This document shows, piece by piece, positions 52,133-61,805 of a stretch of DNA of 64,000 nucleotides. The notes below the pieces were generated by a model that saw only the letters and a list, made by a program, of their open reading frames with translations, searched no databases and was not told the DNA's origin. A program made the position numbers and the translations under genes. This DNA is from Pseudomonas sp. RSB 5.4 (GTDB taxonomy: Bacteria; Pseudomonadota; Gammaproteobacteria; Pseudomonadales; Pseudomonadaceae). Position 1 is the stretch's first letter; each line of letters starts with the position of its first letter. The DNA lies in contig NZ_CP146986.1 in NCBI RefSeq assembly GCF_037126175.1, forward strand, positions 4,101,001 through 4,165,000, written 5' to 3'.

Positions 52133-53167
52133 TCAGAAATTATCCGGCGTACGCGCCTTCTCCCGCGCATGCTCGCGGCTGATCAGACCCTTGGTCACCA
52201 GTTCCTTCAGGCACATGTCGAGTGTCTGCATCCCCAACGACCCGCCGGTCTGAATCGCCGAATACATCTGCGCCACCTTGTCCTCGCGGATCAGGTTCCG
52301 GATCGCCGACGTTCCCAGCATGATCTCGTGCGCTGCCACCCGTCCGCCGCCGATCTTCTTGATCAGGGTCTGCGACACCACCGCCAGCAATGACTCGGAC
52401 AGCATCGAGCGCACCATGGACTTCTCGTCGCCCGGGAACACATCGACAACACGGTCGATGGTCTTGGCGGCCGACGTCGTGTGCAGCGTGCCGAACACCA
52501 GATGCCCGGTCTCGGCAGCGGTCAGGGCCAAGCGAATGGTTTCCAGGTCGCGCATCTCGCCCACCAGAATCACATCCGGGTCTTCGCGCAGCGCCGAACG
52601 CAGCGCGGTGGCGAAGCTGCGGGTATCGCGGTGGACTTCGCGCTGATTGATCAGGCATTTGCGCGATTCGTGGACAAACTCGATCGGGTCTTCGATGGTG
52701 AGAATGTGGTGGTGACGATGGGTGTTGAGGTAGTCGATCATCGCCGCCAACGTGGTTGACTTGCCGGACCCGGTCGGCCCGGTCACCAGCACCAGCCCGC
52801 GCGGGGCATCGGTGATCTTGCGAAAGACGTCGCCCATGCCGAGGTCTTCCATGCTCAGCACTTTCGAGGGAATGGTGCGAAACACCGCGCCAGCGCCACG
52901 GCTCTGATTGAACGCATTGACCCGAAAGCGCGCGACGCCGGGGACTTCGAACGAGAAATCGGTTTCCAGGTGTTTCTCGAAGTCGACGCGCTGGGTGTCG
53001 TTCATGATGTCGTAGATCAATTCGTGCACTTGCTTGTGATCCAGCGCTGGCAGATTGATCCGCCGCACATCGCCATCGACGCGGATCATCGGCGGCAGAC
53101 CGGCCGACAGGTGCAGGTCGGAAGCGCCCTGTTTGGCGCTGAACGCCAGCAGTTCAGTGATATCCAT
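52133..53167 (-). CDS. pilT: type IV pilus retraction ATPase PilT
   Basis: This hexameric ATPase powers pilus retraction. It has 344 residues. The Walker A motif is TGPTGSGKSTTLAAMID. The Asp box and Walker B follow (ILTIEDPIEFVHES, DPDVILVGEMRDLETI), then the His box (TGHLVFGTLHTTSAAKT). The C-terminal AIRNLIREDK motif of PilT is intact. The ATG at 53167 follows GAGGGACGCT. pilU, normally the next gene, is missing; a REP doublet lies downstream instead. Confidence 0.97.
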   Translation of the reverse strand: MDITELLAFSAKQGASDLHLSAGLPPMIRVDGDVRRINLPALDHKQVHELIYDIMNDTQRVDFEKHLETDFSFEVPGVARFRVNAFNQSRGAGAVFRTIPSKVLSMEDLGMGDVFRKITDAPRGLVLVTGPTGSGKSTTLAAMIDYLNTHRHHHILTIEDPIEFVHESRKCLINQREVHRDTRSFATALRSALREDPDVILVGEMRDLETIRLALTAAETGHLVFGTLHTTSAAKTIDRVVDVFPGDEKSMVRSMLSESLLAVVSQTLIKKIGGGRVAAHEIMLGTSAIRNLIREDKVAQMYSAIQTGGSLGMQTLDMCLKELVTKGLISREHAREKARTPDNF

Positions 53168-53223
53168 AGCGTCCCTCAATTCCAGTAGAATGCCGCGAAC
53201 CTTCAGACCGCCGGCGCCTCTTG

Positions 53224-53910
53224 ATGTCCACGATAGCAGACAACATTCTTCAGGTTAGTTCGCGTATCCAGGCAGCGGCCAAAGCTGCAAACCGCGATGA
53301 ACACAGCATCCAGTTGCTGGCCGTGAGCAAGACCAAACCGGCGCAGGACCTGCGTGAAGCCTACGCCGCCGGCCTGCGTGACTTTGGCGAGAATTATCTG
53401 CAGGAAGCCCTGGGCAAACAGCTCGAACTGGCCGACCTGCCCTTGATCTGGCACTTCATCGGCCCCATTCAATCGAACAAGACTCGCGCCATCGCCGAGC
53501 ATTTCGACTGGGTGCACTCCGTGGATCGCCTGAAAATCGCCCAACGCCTGTCCGAACAGCGCCCGGCCGAGCTGCCGCCGCTGAACATCTGCATTCAGGT
53601 CAACGTCAGCGGTGAAGCCAGCAAGTCCGGCTGCACCCCGGCCGACCTGCCGGCGCTGGCCGAGGCCATCAGCGCCCTGCCCCGGCTGAAACTGCGCGGG
53701 CTGATGGCGATTCCCGAGCCGACCGAAGATCGCGCCGAACAGGATGCCGCTTTTGCTGCCGTGCAACGTTTGCAGGCCAGCCTGAATCTGCCGCTCGACA
53801 CACTTTCCATGGGCATGAGCCACGACCTCGAGTCGGCCATCGCCCAAGGCGCCACGTGGGTGCGGATCGGTACCGCGCTGTTTGGCGCCAGAGATTACGG
53901 TCAGCAATGA
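53224..53910 (+). CDS. yggS: YggS family PLP homeostasis protein
   Basis: This 228-residue PLP-binding TIM-barrel protein controls PLP balance and amino-acid pools. The PLP lysine is in LLAVSKTKPAQDLREAY. Further parts are FGENYLQEAL, WHFIGPIQSNKTR, and SMGMSHDLESAIAQGATWVRIGTALFG. A TTG one codon upstream is possible, but ATG 53224 is the standard start. It is divergent from pilT and starts the yggS-proC-yggT-yggU run. Confidence 0.95.
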   Translation: MSTIADNILQVSSRIQAAAKAANRDEHSIQLLAVSKTKPAQDLREAYAAGLRDFGENYLQEALGKQLELADLPLIWHFIGPIQSNKTRAIAEHFDWVHSVDRLKIAQRLSEQRPAELPPLNICIQVNVSGEASKSGCTPADLPALAEAISALPRLKLRGLMAIPEPTEDRAEQDAAFAAVQRLQASLNLPLDTLSMGMSHDLESAIAQGATWVRIGTALFGARDYGQQ

Positions 53911-53938
53911 CCGACAGCCATCTGAAAAAGGACCTGAC

Positions 53939-54757
53939 ATGAGCAACACACGCATTGCCTTTATCGGTGCCGGCAACATGGCCGCCAGCCTGATCGGCGG
54001 CCTGCGGGCCAAGGGTCTGCAAGCCAGCCAGATTCGCGCCAGCGATCCGGGCGAAGAAACCCGCCAACGCGTCAGCGCCGAACACGGCATCGAAACCTTC
54101 GCCGACAACGCTCAGGCCATCGATGGCGTCGACGTGATCGTGCTGGCGGTCAAGCCACAGGCGATGAAAGCCGTGTGCGAAGCCATCCGCCCAAGCCTGA
54201 AACCGCAGCAACTGGTGGTGTCGATCGCCGCCGGCATCACTTGCGCGAGCATGACCGCATGGCTCGGCGAGCAGCCGATCGTGCGTTGCATGCCGAACAC
54301 CCCGGCGCTGTTGCGTCAGGGCGTCAGCGGTCTGTATGCCACCAGCGAAGTGACAGCCGAGCAGCGTCAGCAGGCTGAAGAGCTGCTGTCCGCCGTGGGT
54401 ATCGCGCTGTGGCTGAATGAAGAACAGCAACTCGATGCGGTGACCGCCGTCTCCGGTTCCGGCCCGGCGTACTTCTTCCTGCTGATCGAAGCGATGACCG
54501 CCGCTGGCGTCAAACTCGGCCTGCCAAAGGAAATCGCCGAGCAACTGACCCTGCAAACGGCTCTGGGCGCCGCGCACATGGCGGTATCCAGCGATGTCGA
54601 CGCTGCCGAACTGCGCCGCCGCGTGACCTCGCCAAATGGCACCACAGAGGCCGCGATCAAGTCATTCCAGGCTAATGGCTTCGAAGCCCTGGTGGAAAAA
54701 GCACTCGGCGCCGCCGCGCACCGCTCGGCCGAAATGGCCGAACAACTGGGCAAATAA
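53939..54757 (+). CDS. proC: pyrroline-5-carboxylate reductase
   Basis: This NAD(P)H enzyme makes proline, the last step of its synthesis. It has 272 residues. Features are the dinucleotide loop IAFIGAGNMAASLIGGL, MPNTPALLRQGVSGLYA, and the C-terminal VSGSGPAYFFLLIEAMTAAGVKLGL and TSPNGTTEAAIKSF. AAAAGGACCTGAC precedes the ATG. It lies 28 bases after yggS. Confidence 0.97.
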   Translation: MSNTRIAFIGAGNMAASLIGGLRAKGLQASQIRASDPGEETRQRVSAEHGIETFADNAQAIDGVDVIVLAVKPQAMKAVCEAIRPSLKPQQLVVSIAAGITCASMTAWLGEQPIVRCMPNTPALLRQGVSGLYATSEVTAEQRQQAEELLSAVGIALWLNEEQQLDAVTAVSGSGPAYFFLLIEAMTAAGVKLGLPKEIAEQLTLQTALGAAHMAVSSDVDAAELRRRVTSPNGTTEAAIKSFQANGFEALVEKALGAAAHRSAEMAEQLGK

Positions 54758-54767
54758 GGAGCCTTAC

Positions 54768-55358
54768 ATGATTGGATTGAACACTGCAGCCGTTTACGTG
54801 CTGCAAACCCTCGGCAGTCTGTACCTGCTGATCGTGCTGTTGCGCTTCGTCCTGCAACTGGTGCGCGCGAACTTCTACAACCCGCTGTGCCAATTCGTGG
54901 TCAAGGCTACCCAGCCGCTGCTCAAACCACTGCGCCGGATCATCCCGAGCATCTTCGGCCTCGACATGTCGTCGCTGGTGCTGGCGATTCTGGTGCAACT
55001 GGCGCTGATGGCCCTGACCCTGCTGCTGACCTACGGCACCACCGGCAACCCGCTGCAACTGTTTATCTGGTCGATCATCGGCGTCACCGCGCTGTTCCTG
55101 AAGATTTTCTTCTTCGCCCTGATCATCAGCGTGATCCTGTCGTGGGTCGCCCCGGGCAGCCACAACCCGGGCGCTGAACTGGTGAACCAGATCTGCGAGC
55201 CGGCGCTGGCACCGTTCCGCCGCATCCTGCCGAACCTCGGCGGTCTCGACCTGTCGCCGATCTTCGCCTTTCTGGCGCTGAAGCTGATCGACATGCTGGT
55301 GATCAACAATCTGGCGGCAATGACCATGATGCCGGACATCCTGCGCCTGCTGATGTGA
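54768..55358 (+). CDS. yggT: YggT family membrane protein
   Basis: This 196-residue integral membrane protein has two YggT repeats, each a helix pair. The first is LYLLIVLLRFVLQLVRANFYNPLCQ with KATQPLLKPLRRIIP. The second is IISVILSWVAPGSHNPGAEL with PALAPFRRILPNLGGLDLSP. It may be linked to osmotic or potassium balance, but that is not proven. AAGGAG precedes the ATG by seven bases. Confidence 0.93.
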   Translation: MIGLNTAAVYVLQTLGSLYLLIVLLRFVLQLVRANFYNPLCQFVVKATQPLLKPLRRIIPSIFGLDMSSLVLAILVQLALMALTLLLTYGTTGNPLQLFIWSIIGVTALFLKIFFFALIISVILSWVAPGSHNPGAELVNQICEPALAPFRRILPNLGGLDLSPIFAFLALKLIDMLVINNLAAMTMMPDILRLLM

Positions 55359-55648
55359 GCTGGTTTCGCTGGGACGGCGACGATCTGATCCTCGAATGTC
55401 ACCTGCAACCGGCAGCCCGTAGCGATGATTTCGCCGGGCTGCACGGTGACCGCCTGAAGATCCGCCTCACCGCGCCGCCGGTCGAGGGCAAGGCCAATGC
55501 GTATTTGATGGGCTTTCTGGCCAAGGCGTTTGGGGTGTCCAAGAGCCAGGTCAGTTTGCTCAGCGGCGAGTTGAACCGGCAGAAACGGGTGAAGATCTGT
55601 GCGCCGAAGAAGCTGCCGGAGTTGGCGGGATTGGTGCGTCCAGCCTGA
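55355..55648 (+). CDS. yggU: DUF167/YggU family protein
   Basis: This is a 97-residue cytosolic protein of unknown role. The family core is HLQPAARSDDFAGLHGDRLKIRLTAPPVEGKANAYLM, then GELNRQKRVKI. It begins with GTG overlapping the yggT stop (GTGA), so the two are coupled. Confidence 0.92.
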   Translation: MSWFRWDGDDLILECHLQPAARSDDFAGLHGDRLKIRLTAPPVEGKANAYLMGFLAKAFGVSKSQVSLLSGELNRQKRVKICAPKKLPELAGLVRPA

Positions 55649-55653
55649 TCCAC

Positions 55654-55782
55654 TGTGGTGAGGGGATTTATCCCCGATGGGTCGCGAAGCGGCCCCCTTG
55701 TTGCTGCCAACCTCATTCTCTCTGCACGGCCAAAGATTACAGGGCTGCTACGCAGCCATCGGGGATAAATCCCCTCACCACA
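55654..55782. repeat. inverted repeat element (class C)
   Basis: TGTGGTGAGGGGATTTATCC and its inverted partner bracket 129 bases with an internal GGGTCGCGAAGCGGCCCCC. It lies between yggU and metX. Confidence 0.88.
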
Positions 55783-55797
55783 AGGACTTCGCTCAAT

Positions 55798-55849
55798 CAA
55801 CGATCAGGCCCGATCGTTGCTTGCCGCTAACCCCCATGCTCTTTAGACT
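55798..55849 (+). promoter_or_regulatory. metX promoter with upstream 22-bp palindrome
   Basis: CAACGATC (55798-55805) and GATCGTTG (55812-55819) are perfect inverted copies around AGGCCC. Directly after comes TTGCCG (55821-55826), then 17 bases, then TAGACT (55844-55849). The palindrome abuts the -35 hexamer, so it suits an operator controlling metX-metW. The regulator is unknown. Confidence 0.6.
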
Positions 55850-55878
55850 TACGCCTCATTTCAACGAGAGCAGGGTCG

Positions 55879-57018
55879 ATGCCAGCTGCCTTTCCCCCCG
55901 ATTCTGTTGGTCTGGTGACGCCGCAAACGGCGCACTTCAGTGAACCTCTGGCTCTGGCCTGTGGCCGTTCGCTGCCTGCCTACGACCTGATCTACGAAAC
56001 CTACGGCACGCTGAACGCACAGGCGAGCAACGCCGTGCTGATCTGCCACGCCTTGTCTGGTCATCATCACGCTGCCGGCTATCACAGCCCCGACGACCGC
56101 AAGCCCGGTTGGTGGGACAGCTGCATCGGCCCGGGCAAACCGATCGACACCAATAAGTTCTTCGTGGTCAGCCTGAACAATCTGGGCGGCTGCAACGGCT
56201 CCACCGGCCCGAGCAGTATCAACCCGGAAACCGGCAAGCCGTTCGGCGCCGACTTCCCGGTGCTCACCGTGGAAGACTGGGTGCACAGTCAGGCGCGTCT
56301 GGCTGATCTGCTCGGCATTCGTCAGTTCGCCGCCGTCATCGGCGGCAGCCTCGGCGGCATGCAGGCGTTGCAATGGACCATCACTTACCCGGATCGCGTG
56401 CGCCACTGCCTGGCCATCGCCTCGGCCCCCAAGCTGTCGGCGCAGAACATCGCCTTCAACGAAGTGGCGCGCCAGGCGATCCTCACCGACCCGGAGTTCC
56501 ACGGCGGTTCGTTCCAGGAAGCGGGCGTGATCCCCAAGCGCGGGCTGATGCTGGCGCGGATGGTCGGGCACATCACCTACCTGTCCGACGACTCGATGGG
56601 CGAGAAATTCGGCCGTGGCCTGAAGAGCGAAAAACTCAACTACGACTTCCACAGTGTCGAGTTCCAGGTCGAAAGCTACCTGCGCTATCAGGGTGAAGAG
56701 TTTTCCGGGCGTTTCGACGCCAATACCTATCTGTTAATGACCAAGGCACTGGACTACTTCGATCCGGCGGCGAACTTCGACGATAACCTGGCGAAAACTT
56801 TCGAAAACGCCACCGCCAAGTTCTGCGTGATGTCGTTCACCACCGACTGGCGCTTCTCCCCGGCCCGCTCGCGGGAGCTGGTGGACGCGCTGATGGCGGC
56901 ACGCAAAGACGTCAGCTACCTGGAAATCGACGCGCCACAGGGCCACGACGCCTTCCTGATTCCGATCCCACGCTATTTGCAGGCGTTCGGCAATTACATG
57001 AACCGAATTACGGTGTGA
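55879..57018 (+). CDS. metX: homoserine O-acyltransferase (succinyl type likely)
   Basis: This alpha/beta-hydrolase-fold enzyme activates homoserine for methionine synthesis. It has 379 residues. The nucleophile S157 is in [13 protein letters not shown]. The catalytic Asp and His regions are [10 protein letters not shown] and APQGHDAFL. In Pseudomonas this enzyme uses succinyl-CoA rather than acetyl-CoA; the sequence alone does not show this to me. GAGCAGGGTCG lies before the ATG. It is followed seven bases later by metW. Confidence 0.96.
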   Translation: MPAAFPPDSVGLVTPQTAHFSEPLALACGRSLPAYDLIYETYGTLNAQASNAVLICHALSGHHHAAGYHSPDDRKPGWWDSCIGPGKPIDTNKFFVVSLNNLGGCNGSTGPSSINPETGKPFGADFPVLTVEDWVHSQARLADLLGIRQFAAVIGGSLGGMQALQWTITYPDRVRHCLAIASAPKLSAQNIAFNEVARQAILTDPEFHGGSFQEAGVIPKRGLMLARMVGHITYLSDDSMGEKFGRGLKSEKLNYDFHSVEFQVESYLRYQGEEFSGRFDANTYLLMTKALDYFDPAANFDDNLAKTFENATAKFCVMSFTTDWRFSPARSRELVDALMAARKDVSYLEIDAPQGHDAFLIPIPRYLQAFGNYMNRITV

Positions 57019-57025
57019 ACAAGCC

Positions 57026-57646
57026 ATGAGAGCTGATCTGGAAATCATCCAGGAATGGATCCCCGCCGGCAGCCGCGTGCTCGACCTCGGTTGCGGCGAC
57101 GGCGAACTGCTGACCTGGCTGCGCGACAACAAGAACGTCACCGGTTATGGCCTGGAAAACGACGCCGATAACATCGCCGAGTGCGTGGCCAAGGGCATCA
57201 ACGTCATCGAGCAGGACCTGGACAAGGGGCTGGGCAACTTCGCCAGCAACAGTTTCGACATCGTCGTCATGACCCAGGCCCTGCAAGCCGTGCATTACCC
57301 GGACAAGATCCTCGACGAAATGCTGCGGGTCGGTCGTCAGTGCATCATCACCTTCCCCAACTTCGGTCACTGGCGCTGCCGCTGGTATCTGGCAAGCAAG
57401 GGCCGGATGCCGGTCTCCGAGTTTCTGCCGTACACCTGGTACAACACGCCGAACATTCACTTCTGCACCTTCGAAGATTTTGAAGAACTTTGTCGCGAAC
57501 GTGATGCGAAGGTCATTGATCGGCTTGCCGTGGATCAACAGCACCGTCACGGGTGGGCCAGTAAGCTATGGCCTAATCTGTTAGGTGAGATTGGTATCTA
57601 CCGCGTCAGCAGCCCGGTGCTTGCAGATCATCGGGTCGCGGTCTGA
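57026..57646 (+). CDS. metW: MetW, methyltransferase-like methionine synthesis protein
   Basis: This 206-residue protein with a class I methyltransferase fold stimulates homoserine acylation by MetX in several bacteria. The SAM-type loop reads VLDLGCGDGELLTWL, and later ALQAVHYPDKILDEMLRVG and FPNFGHWRCRWYLASKGRMP. It starts at ATG 57026, seven bases after metX. Confidence 0.95.
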   Translation: MRADLEIIQEWIPAGSRVLDLGCGDGELLTWLRDNKNVTGYGLENDADNIAECVAKGINVIEQDLDKGLGNFASNSFDIVVMTQALQAVHYPDKILDEMLRVGRQCIITFPNFGHWRCRWYLASKGRMPVSEFLPYTWYNTPNIHFCTFEDFEELCRERDAKVIDRLAVDQQHRHGWASKLWPNLLGEIGIYRVSSPVLADHRVAV

Positions 57647-57672
57647 ACCACGACATTTCGAGGAGAACGATC

Positions 57673-58107
57673 ATGGGTCGTCTAGCCCTGTTGTTACTGA
57701 CCGCCTGCCTGAGCGCCAGCGCCATGGCGGCGGACGTCATCAAAAGCGAGCGCCAGGAAACCTTCGGCGACGTGACGGTGCACTACAACACCTTCAACTC
57801 CACCTACCTGCAGCCGGACATCGCCAAAGCGGCCGAACTGATCCGCAGCAACAATCAGGGCGTGATCAACGTCTCGCTGATCAAGGACGGCAAACCGCTG
57901 AGCGCCAACGTCACCGGCACGGTCAAAGACCTGACCAGCCAGAGCGTGCCGCTGAACTTCCGCCAGGTCACCGAACAGGGCGCGATCTACTACATCGCCC
58001 AGTACCCGGTGGAACAACAGGAAACCCGCACCTTTGAAATCAAGGTGCAGACGGGCGACAAGATCAACACCATCAATTTCAACCAAGAACTCTTTCCCGG
58101 CGAATGA
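57673..58107 (+). CDS. DUF4426 exported protein
   Basis: This 144-residue protein has a signal peptide ([18 protein letters not shown]) and then an immunoglobulin-like beta domain ([40 protein letters not shown]). Its function is unknown. AGGAGAACGATC lies before the ATG. The stop overlaps the rdgB start. Confidence 0.9.
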   Translation: MGRLALLLLTACLSASAMAADVIKSERQETFGDVTVHYNTFNSTYLQPDIAKAAELIRSNNQGVINVSLIKDGKPLSANVTGTVKDLTSQSVPLNFRQVTEQGAIYYIAQYPVEQQETRTFEIKVQTGDKINTINFNQELFPGE

Positions 58108-58700
58108 TGAACATCAAGCAGCTCGTACTGGCCAGCCATAACGCCGGCAAACTCAAGGAACTCCAGGCCATGCTCGGCGACTCGGTGCAACTGCGCTCGA
58201 TCGGCGAATGGAGCAAGGTCGAGCCGGAAGAAACCGGCCTGTCGTTCGTCGAGAACGCGATCCTCAAGGCGCGCAATGCCGCGCGCATCTCAGGCCTGCC
58301 GGCGCTGGCCGATGATTCCGGTCTGGCGGTGGATTTCCTCGGCGGCGCGCCGGGCATCTATTCGGCACGCTACGCCGATGGCAAGGGCGATGCGGCGAAC
58401 AACGCAAAACTGCTCGACGCCCTCAAAGATGTGCCTGAAGCCGAGCGCGGCGCGCAGTTCGTCTGCGTGCTGGCACTGGTGCGTCACGCCGATGATCCAT
58501 TGCCGATTCTCTGCGAAGGTCTGTGGCACGGACGCATCCTGACCGCCGCCAGCGGCGAGCACGGTTTCGGCTACGACCCGCTGTTCTGGGTGCCGGAGCG
58601 AGAGGTGTCCAGCGCCGAACTGAGCCCGGCCGACAAGAACCGGATCAGCCACCGCGCCCGTGCAATGGATCTGCTGCGCCAGCGTCTGGGCCTGAAATGA
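58104..58700 (+). CDS. rdgB: dITP/XTP pyrophosphatase RdgB
   Basis: This 198-residue enzyme hydrolyses non-canonical purine triphosphates and so keeps inosine and xanthine out of DNA. Motifs are [41 protein letters not shown], and [15 protein letters not shown] with [10 protein letters not shown]. The start is one of two tandem ATGs (58104 or 58107). It is coupled to the DUF4426 gene and to hemW. Confidence 0.96.
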   Translation: MMNIKQLVLASHNAGKLKELQAMLGDSVQLRSIGEWSKVEPEETGLSFVENAILKARNAARISGLPALADDSGLAVDFLGGAPGIYSARYADGKGDAANNAKLLDALKDVPEAERGAQFVCVLALVRHADDPLPILCEGLWHGRILTAASGEHGFGYDPLFWVPEREVSSAELSPADKNRISHRARAMDLLRQRLGLK

Positions 58701-59902
58701 CCGACAGCCACCCCGCGTCGTCGCTGATCATCGGCGGCGCCGCCTCTTCGCCTCGGGCGCCGCTGCCTACGCTGCCGCCTCTGGCGCTGTACATCCACAT
58801 CCCGTGGTGTGTGCGCAAATGCCCGTATTGCGATTTCAACTCGCACACCGCCAGCCCAGTGCTGCCGGAACAGGAATACGTCGACGCGTTGCTGGCCGAT
58901 CTCGATCAGGATCTGCACGGGGTGTACGGCCGTCAGATCAGTTCGATCTTCTTCGGTGGCGGTACGCCGAGTCTGTTCAGCGCCGAAGCGCTCGGGCGCT
59001 TGCTCAAAGGCGTCGAGCAGCGCATCCCGTTCGCCCACGACATCGAGATCACCCTGGAAGCCAATCCCGGCACCTTCGAGCAAGAGAAGTTCGTTGCGTA
59101 CCGCAAGCTGGGGATCAATCGCCTGTCGATCGGCATCCAGAGCTTCCAGCAGCAGAAACTCGAAGCGCTCGGACGTATCCACAACGGTGACGAAGCGGTG
59201 CGCGCGGCGGGAATGGCGCGCCAGGCCGGGTTCGATAACTTCAACCTCGACTTGATGCACGGCTTGCCGGATCAGTCGCTGGACGATGCCTTGAGCGATC
59301 TGCGCCAGGCCATCGAACTGAAACCGACGCACATCTCCTGGTATCAGCTGACACTGGAGCCGAACACGGTGTTCTGGAACCAGCCGCCGGTGCTGCCGGA
59401 AGACGACACGCTGTGGGACATTCAGGAAGCCGGGCAAGCGCTGCTGGCCGCGCACGGTTACGTGCAATACGAAGTCTCGGCCTACGCGCAGCCTGGGCGC
59501 CCGGCGCGGCATAACCTCAATTACTGGAGTTTCGGCGACTTCATCGGCATCGGTGCCGGCGCCCACGGCAAGCTCAGCCATCCGGACGGGCGCATCGTCC
59601 GCACCTGGAAGACACGCCTGCCGAAGGACTATCTCAACCCGGCCAAAAGTTTCCAGGCCGGCGAGAAAGCCCTGAGCAACGACGAGATGCCGTTCGAGTT
59701 CCTGATGAACGCTTTGCGCCTGACGGCCGGGGTGGAATCACACCTGTACCCCGAGCGCACCGGCCTGCCGCTGGAAAGTCTCGCCGAACACCGCCGCGAG
59801 GCCGAACAAAGCGGCCTGATGCAGGTCGAACCGTCACGTCTGGCGGCCACCGAGCGCGGACAACTGTTTCTCAACGATTTGCTGCAGAAATTTCTGAGCT
59901 GA
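58697..59902 (+). CDS. hemW: radical SAM haem-chaperone-like protein HemW
   Basis: This 401-residue radical SAM protein carries CVRKCPYC, the [4Fe-4S] cysteine motif, in [18 protein letters not shown]. Later parts are [32 protein letters not shown], and the C-terminal HemN-like ADGFESHL-type [11 protein letters not shown]. HemW inserts haem into proteins rather than acting as coproporphyrinogen dehydrogenase. ATGA overlap couples it to rdgB. Confidence 0.95.
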   Translation: MTDSHPASSLIIGGAASSPRAPLPTLPPLALYIHIPWCVRKCPYCDFNSHTASPVLPEQEYVDALLADLDQDLHGVYGRQISSIFFGGGTPSLFSAEALGRLLKGVEQRIPFAHDIEITLEANPGTFEQEKFVAYRKLGINRLSIGIQSFQQQKLEALGRIHNGDEAVRAAGMARQAGFDNFNLDLMHGLPDQSLDDALSDLRQAIELKPTHISWYQLTLEPNTVFWNQPPVLPEDDTLWDIQEAGQALLAAHGYVQYEVSAYAQPGRPARHNLNYWSFGDFIGIGAGAHGKLSHPDGRIVRTWKTRLPKDYLNPAKSFQAGEKALSNDEMPFEFLMNALRLTAGVESHLYPERTGLPLESLAEHRREAEQSGLMQVEPSRLAATERGQLFLNDLLQKFLS

Positions 59903-59931
59903 GCCCTAACGGCCGCCCCAAGGAAAACCGC

Positions 59932-60255
59932 ATGGATTTGATACTCGATCTGCTCGCCACCGTGTCCCGCTGGAGCCGCAGCAACCTCTCGGAAATCGCC
60001 CTGGCGCTGGTGGGCTGCCTGCTGGTGCTGTTCGGCGCCGACTTCAAAGGCTGGGTCGAACAACGCCTTGGCAGCATCGCCGGCGCCCTGCGCGTACCGC
60101 TGATGGCCCTGCTGTGCGTGATCGGCAGCGGCGCCGCACTGATCTACGCCACACCGTGGGTGGTCAAGGGCCTGAGCCAGTTCAACAACTACAGCCTGGC
60201 ACCGGTGTTGCTGGTGGTCCTCGTCCTTATTGGCGTAGTCGCCGACCGCCGCTGA
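59932..60255 (+). CDS. DUF3392 membrane protein
   Basis: This 107-residue protein has three hydrophobic segments ([54 protein letters not shown]). Function is unknown; the family is small and gamma-proteobacterial. AAGGAAAACCGC precedes the ATG. Confidence 0.88.
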   Translation: MDLILDLLATVSRWSRSNLSEIALALVGCLLVLFGADFKGWVEQRLGSIAGALRVPLMALLCVIGSGAALIYATPWVVKGLSQFNNYSLAPVLLVVLVLIGVVADRR

Positions 60256-60268
60256 ATCCAATACCCCC

Positions 60269-60367
60269 CAAAACAACTGTGGGAGCGGGCTTGCTCGCGA
60301 AGGCGTCGGATCAGTCAACATCAACGTTGAATGATCCACTGCTTTCGCGAGCAAGCCCGCTCCCACA
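60269..60367. repeat. REP doublet, first direct repeat beside kptA
   Basis: This 99-base element (CAAAACAACTGTGGGAGCGG onwards) is a class A REP doublet. It matches 60954-61052 in the same orientation at 96 of 99 positions, including the spacer between REP cores, which differs elsewhere in the window. Confidence 0.95.
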
Positions 60368-60392
60368 GTTGATCGCAATGACAGGGACGTTC

Positions 60393-60941
60393 ATGAGCAA
60401 AAAACTGTTGGACGAGACAAGCAAATTTCTCAGCTTCGTGTTGCGCCATGAACCTCAGGCGGTTGGTCTGACGCTGGATTCTGAAGGCTGGGCGAATATC
60501 GACGCACTGATCAGCGGCGCTATGGGTGACGGTCGTAAACTGGATCGCGAACTGATTGAAGCAGTCGTTACAAGTAGCGACAAAAAGCGCTTCTCGATTT
60601 CCGAGGACGGCCAACTGATTCGTGCGGTTCAGGGCCATTCAACGAAAAGCGTGGATCTGCAGTTTGAGCAGAAACAGCCCCCGCAAATGCTGTATCACGG
60701 CACGGCGACGCGCTTTCTTGAGTCAATCAAAGAACAAGGCCTGATCCCGGGATCACGCCATCACGTGCACCTTTCCCAAGACATCGACACCGCTACGGCG
60801 GTCGGGCAGCGCTACGGCACCGTGGTGATTCTGAAAGTCGCCGCACGACAAATGGAAGAACAGGGTTTGAAGTTCTATCAGGCCGAAAACGGTGTCTGGC
60901 TTACAGAACAGGTGCCGGCTCGATTTCTTTCCACCCTGTAA
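60393..60941 (+). CDS. kptA: RNA 2'-phosphotransferase KptA/Tpt1
   Basis: This 182-residue enzyme removes an internal RNA 2'-phosphate using NAD+, as eukaryotic Tpt1 does in tRNA splicing. Motifs are [20 protein letters not shown] with the first catalytic Arg, [27 protein letters not shown] and [20 protein letters not shown]. The bacterial substrate is unclear. A start 15 bases upstream is possible; ATG 60393 has AGGGA. The gene lies between two 96%-identical direct repeats and at a place where relatives have none. Confidence 0.93.
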   Translation: MSKKLLDETSKFLSFVLRHEPQAVGLTLDSEGWANIDALISGAMGDGRKLDRELIEAVVTSSDKKRFSISEDGQLIRAVQGHSTKSVDLQFEQKQPPQMLYHGTATRFLESIKEQGLIPGSRHHVHLSQDIDTATAVGQRYGTVVILKVAARQMEEQGLKFYQAENGVWLTEQVPARFLSTL

Positions 60942-60953
60942 TTTCTGAGCACA

Positions 60954-61052
60954 CAAAACAACTGTGGGAGCGGGCTTGCTCGCGAAGGCGTCGTATCAGT
61001 CAACATCAACGTTGAATGATCCACCGCTTTCGCGAGCAAGGCCGCTCCCACA
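60954..61052. repeat. REP doublet, second direct repeat beside kptA
   Basis: Same orientation and nearly the same sequence as 60269-60367. Three positions differ (one is GGA versus GTA in the spacer, one C/T, and one CCC versus GCC in the core). Confidence 0.95.
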
Positions 61053-61070
61053 CTGGGTTTTGCGTGATGC

Positions 61071-61796
61071 TTAGGAGATTTTCTCGAACTTCAGATCCCA
61101 CACGCCATGCCCAAGACGTTCGCCGCGGCGTTCGAACTTGGTGATCGGCCGTTCGGCCGGGCGTGGTACGCATTTGCCGTCTTCGGCGAGGTTGCGGTAG
61201 CCCGGGGCGACGTTCATCACTTCCAGCATGTACTCGGCGTACGGCTCCCAGTCGGTGGCCATGTGCAGGATGCCGCCAACCTTCAGCTTGCTGCGCACCA
61301 GTTCGGCGAAGGACGCCTGAACGATACGACGCTTGTGGTGACGGCTCTTATGCCATGGATCCGGGAAGAACAGCATCAGGCGATCGAGGCTGTTGTCGGC
61401 GATGCAGCGGTTGAGCACTTCGATCGCGTCGCAATCGTAGACCCGCAGGTTGGTCAGGCCCTGAGTCAGCACGCCATTGAGCAGCGCGCCGACACCGGGA
61501 CGGTGCACTTCCACACCGATGAAGTCCTGATCCGGCGCCGCCGCGGCCATTTCCAGCAGCGAGTGGCCCATGCCGAAACCGATCTCCAGCGAGCGCGGCG
61601 CCGAACGGCCGAACACCTGATCGTAATCCACCGGCGCGTCGGCCAGCGGCAGCACGTACAGCGGCGCGCCCTGATCCAGACCACGTTGCTGGCCTTCGGT
61701 CATGCGCCCGGCGCGCATCACGAAGCTCTTGATGCGGCGGTGTTGGCGCTCGTCGCCCTCTTCCGTCTGGAGAGGCGTGTCGTTCGATTCAGTCAT
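61071..61796 (-). CDS. trmB: tRNA (guanine-N7-)-methyltransferase
   Basis: This 241-residue SAM enzyme methylates G46 of tRNA. Motifs are [17 protein letters not shown], and the TrmB signature [15 protein letters not shown], with [12 protein letters not shown]. The start is ATG 61796. It is nine bases downstream of thiG on the same strand. Confidence 0.96.
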   Translation of the reverse strand: MTESNDTPLQTEEGDERQHRRIKSFVMRAGRMTEGQQRGLDQGAPLYVLPLADAPVDYDQVFGRSAPRSLEIGFGMGHSLLEMAAAAPDQDFIGVEVHRPGVGALLNGVLTQGLTNLRVYDCDAIEVLNRCIADNSLDRLMLFFPDPWHKSRHHKRRIVQASFAELVRSKLKVGGILHMATDWEPYAEYMLEVMNVAPGYRNLAEDGKCVPRPAERPITKFERRGERLGHGVWDLKFEKIS

Positions 61797-61805
61797 CAAT
61801 GGCTC

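Noticed and set aside
60393..60941. kptA as part of a prophage or island
   Set aside because: No integrase, tRNA site or other accessory gene is beside it; only the flanking repeats suggest movement.
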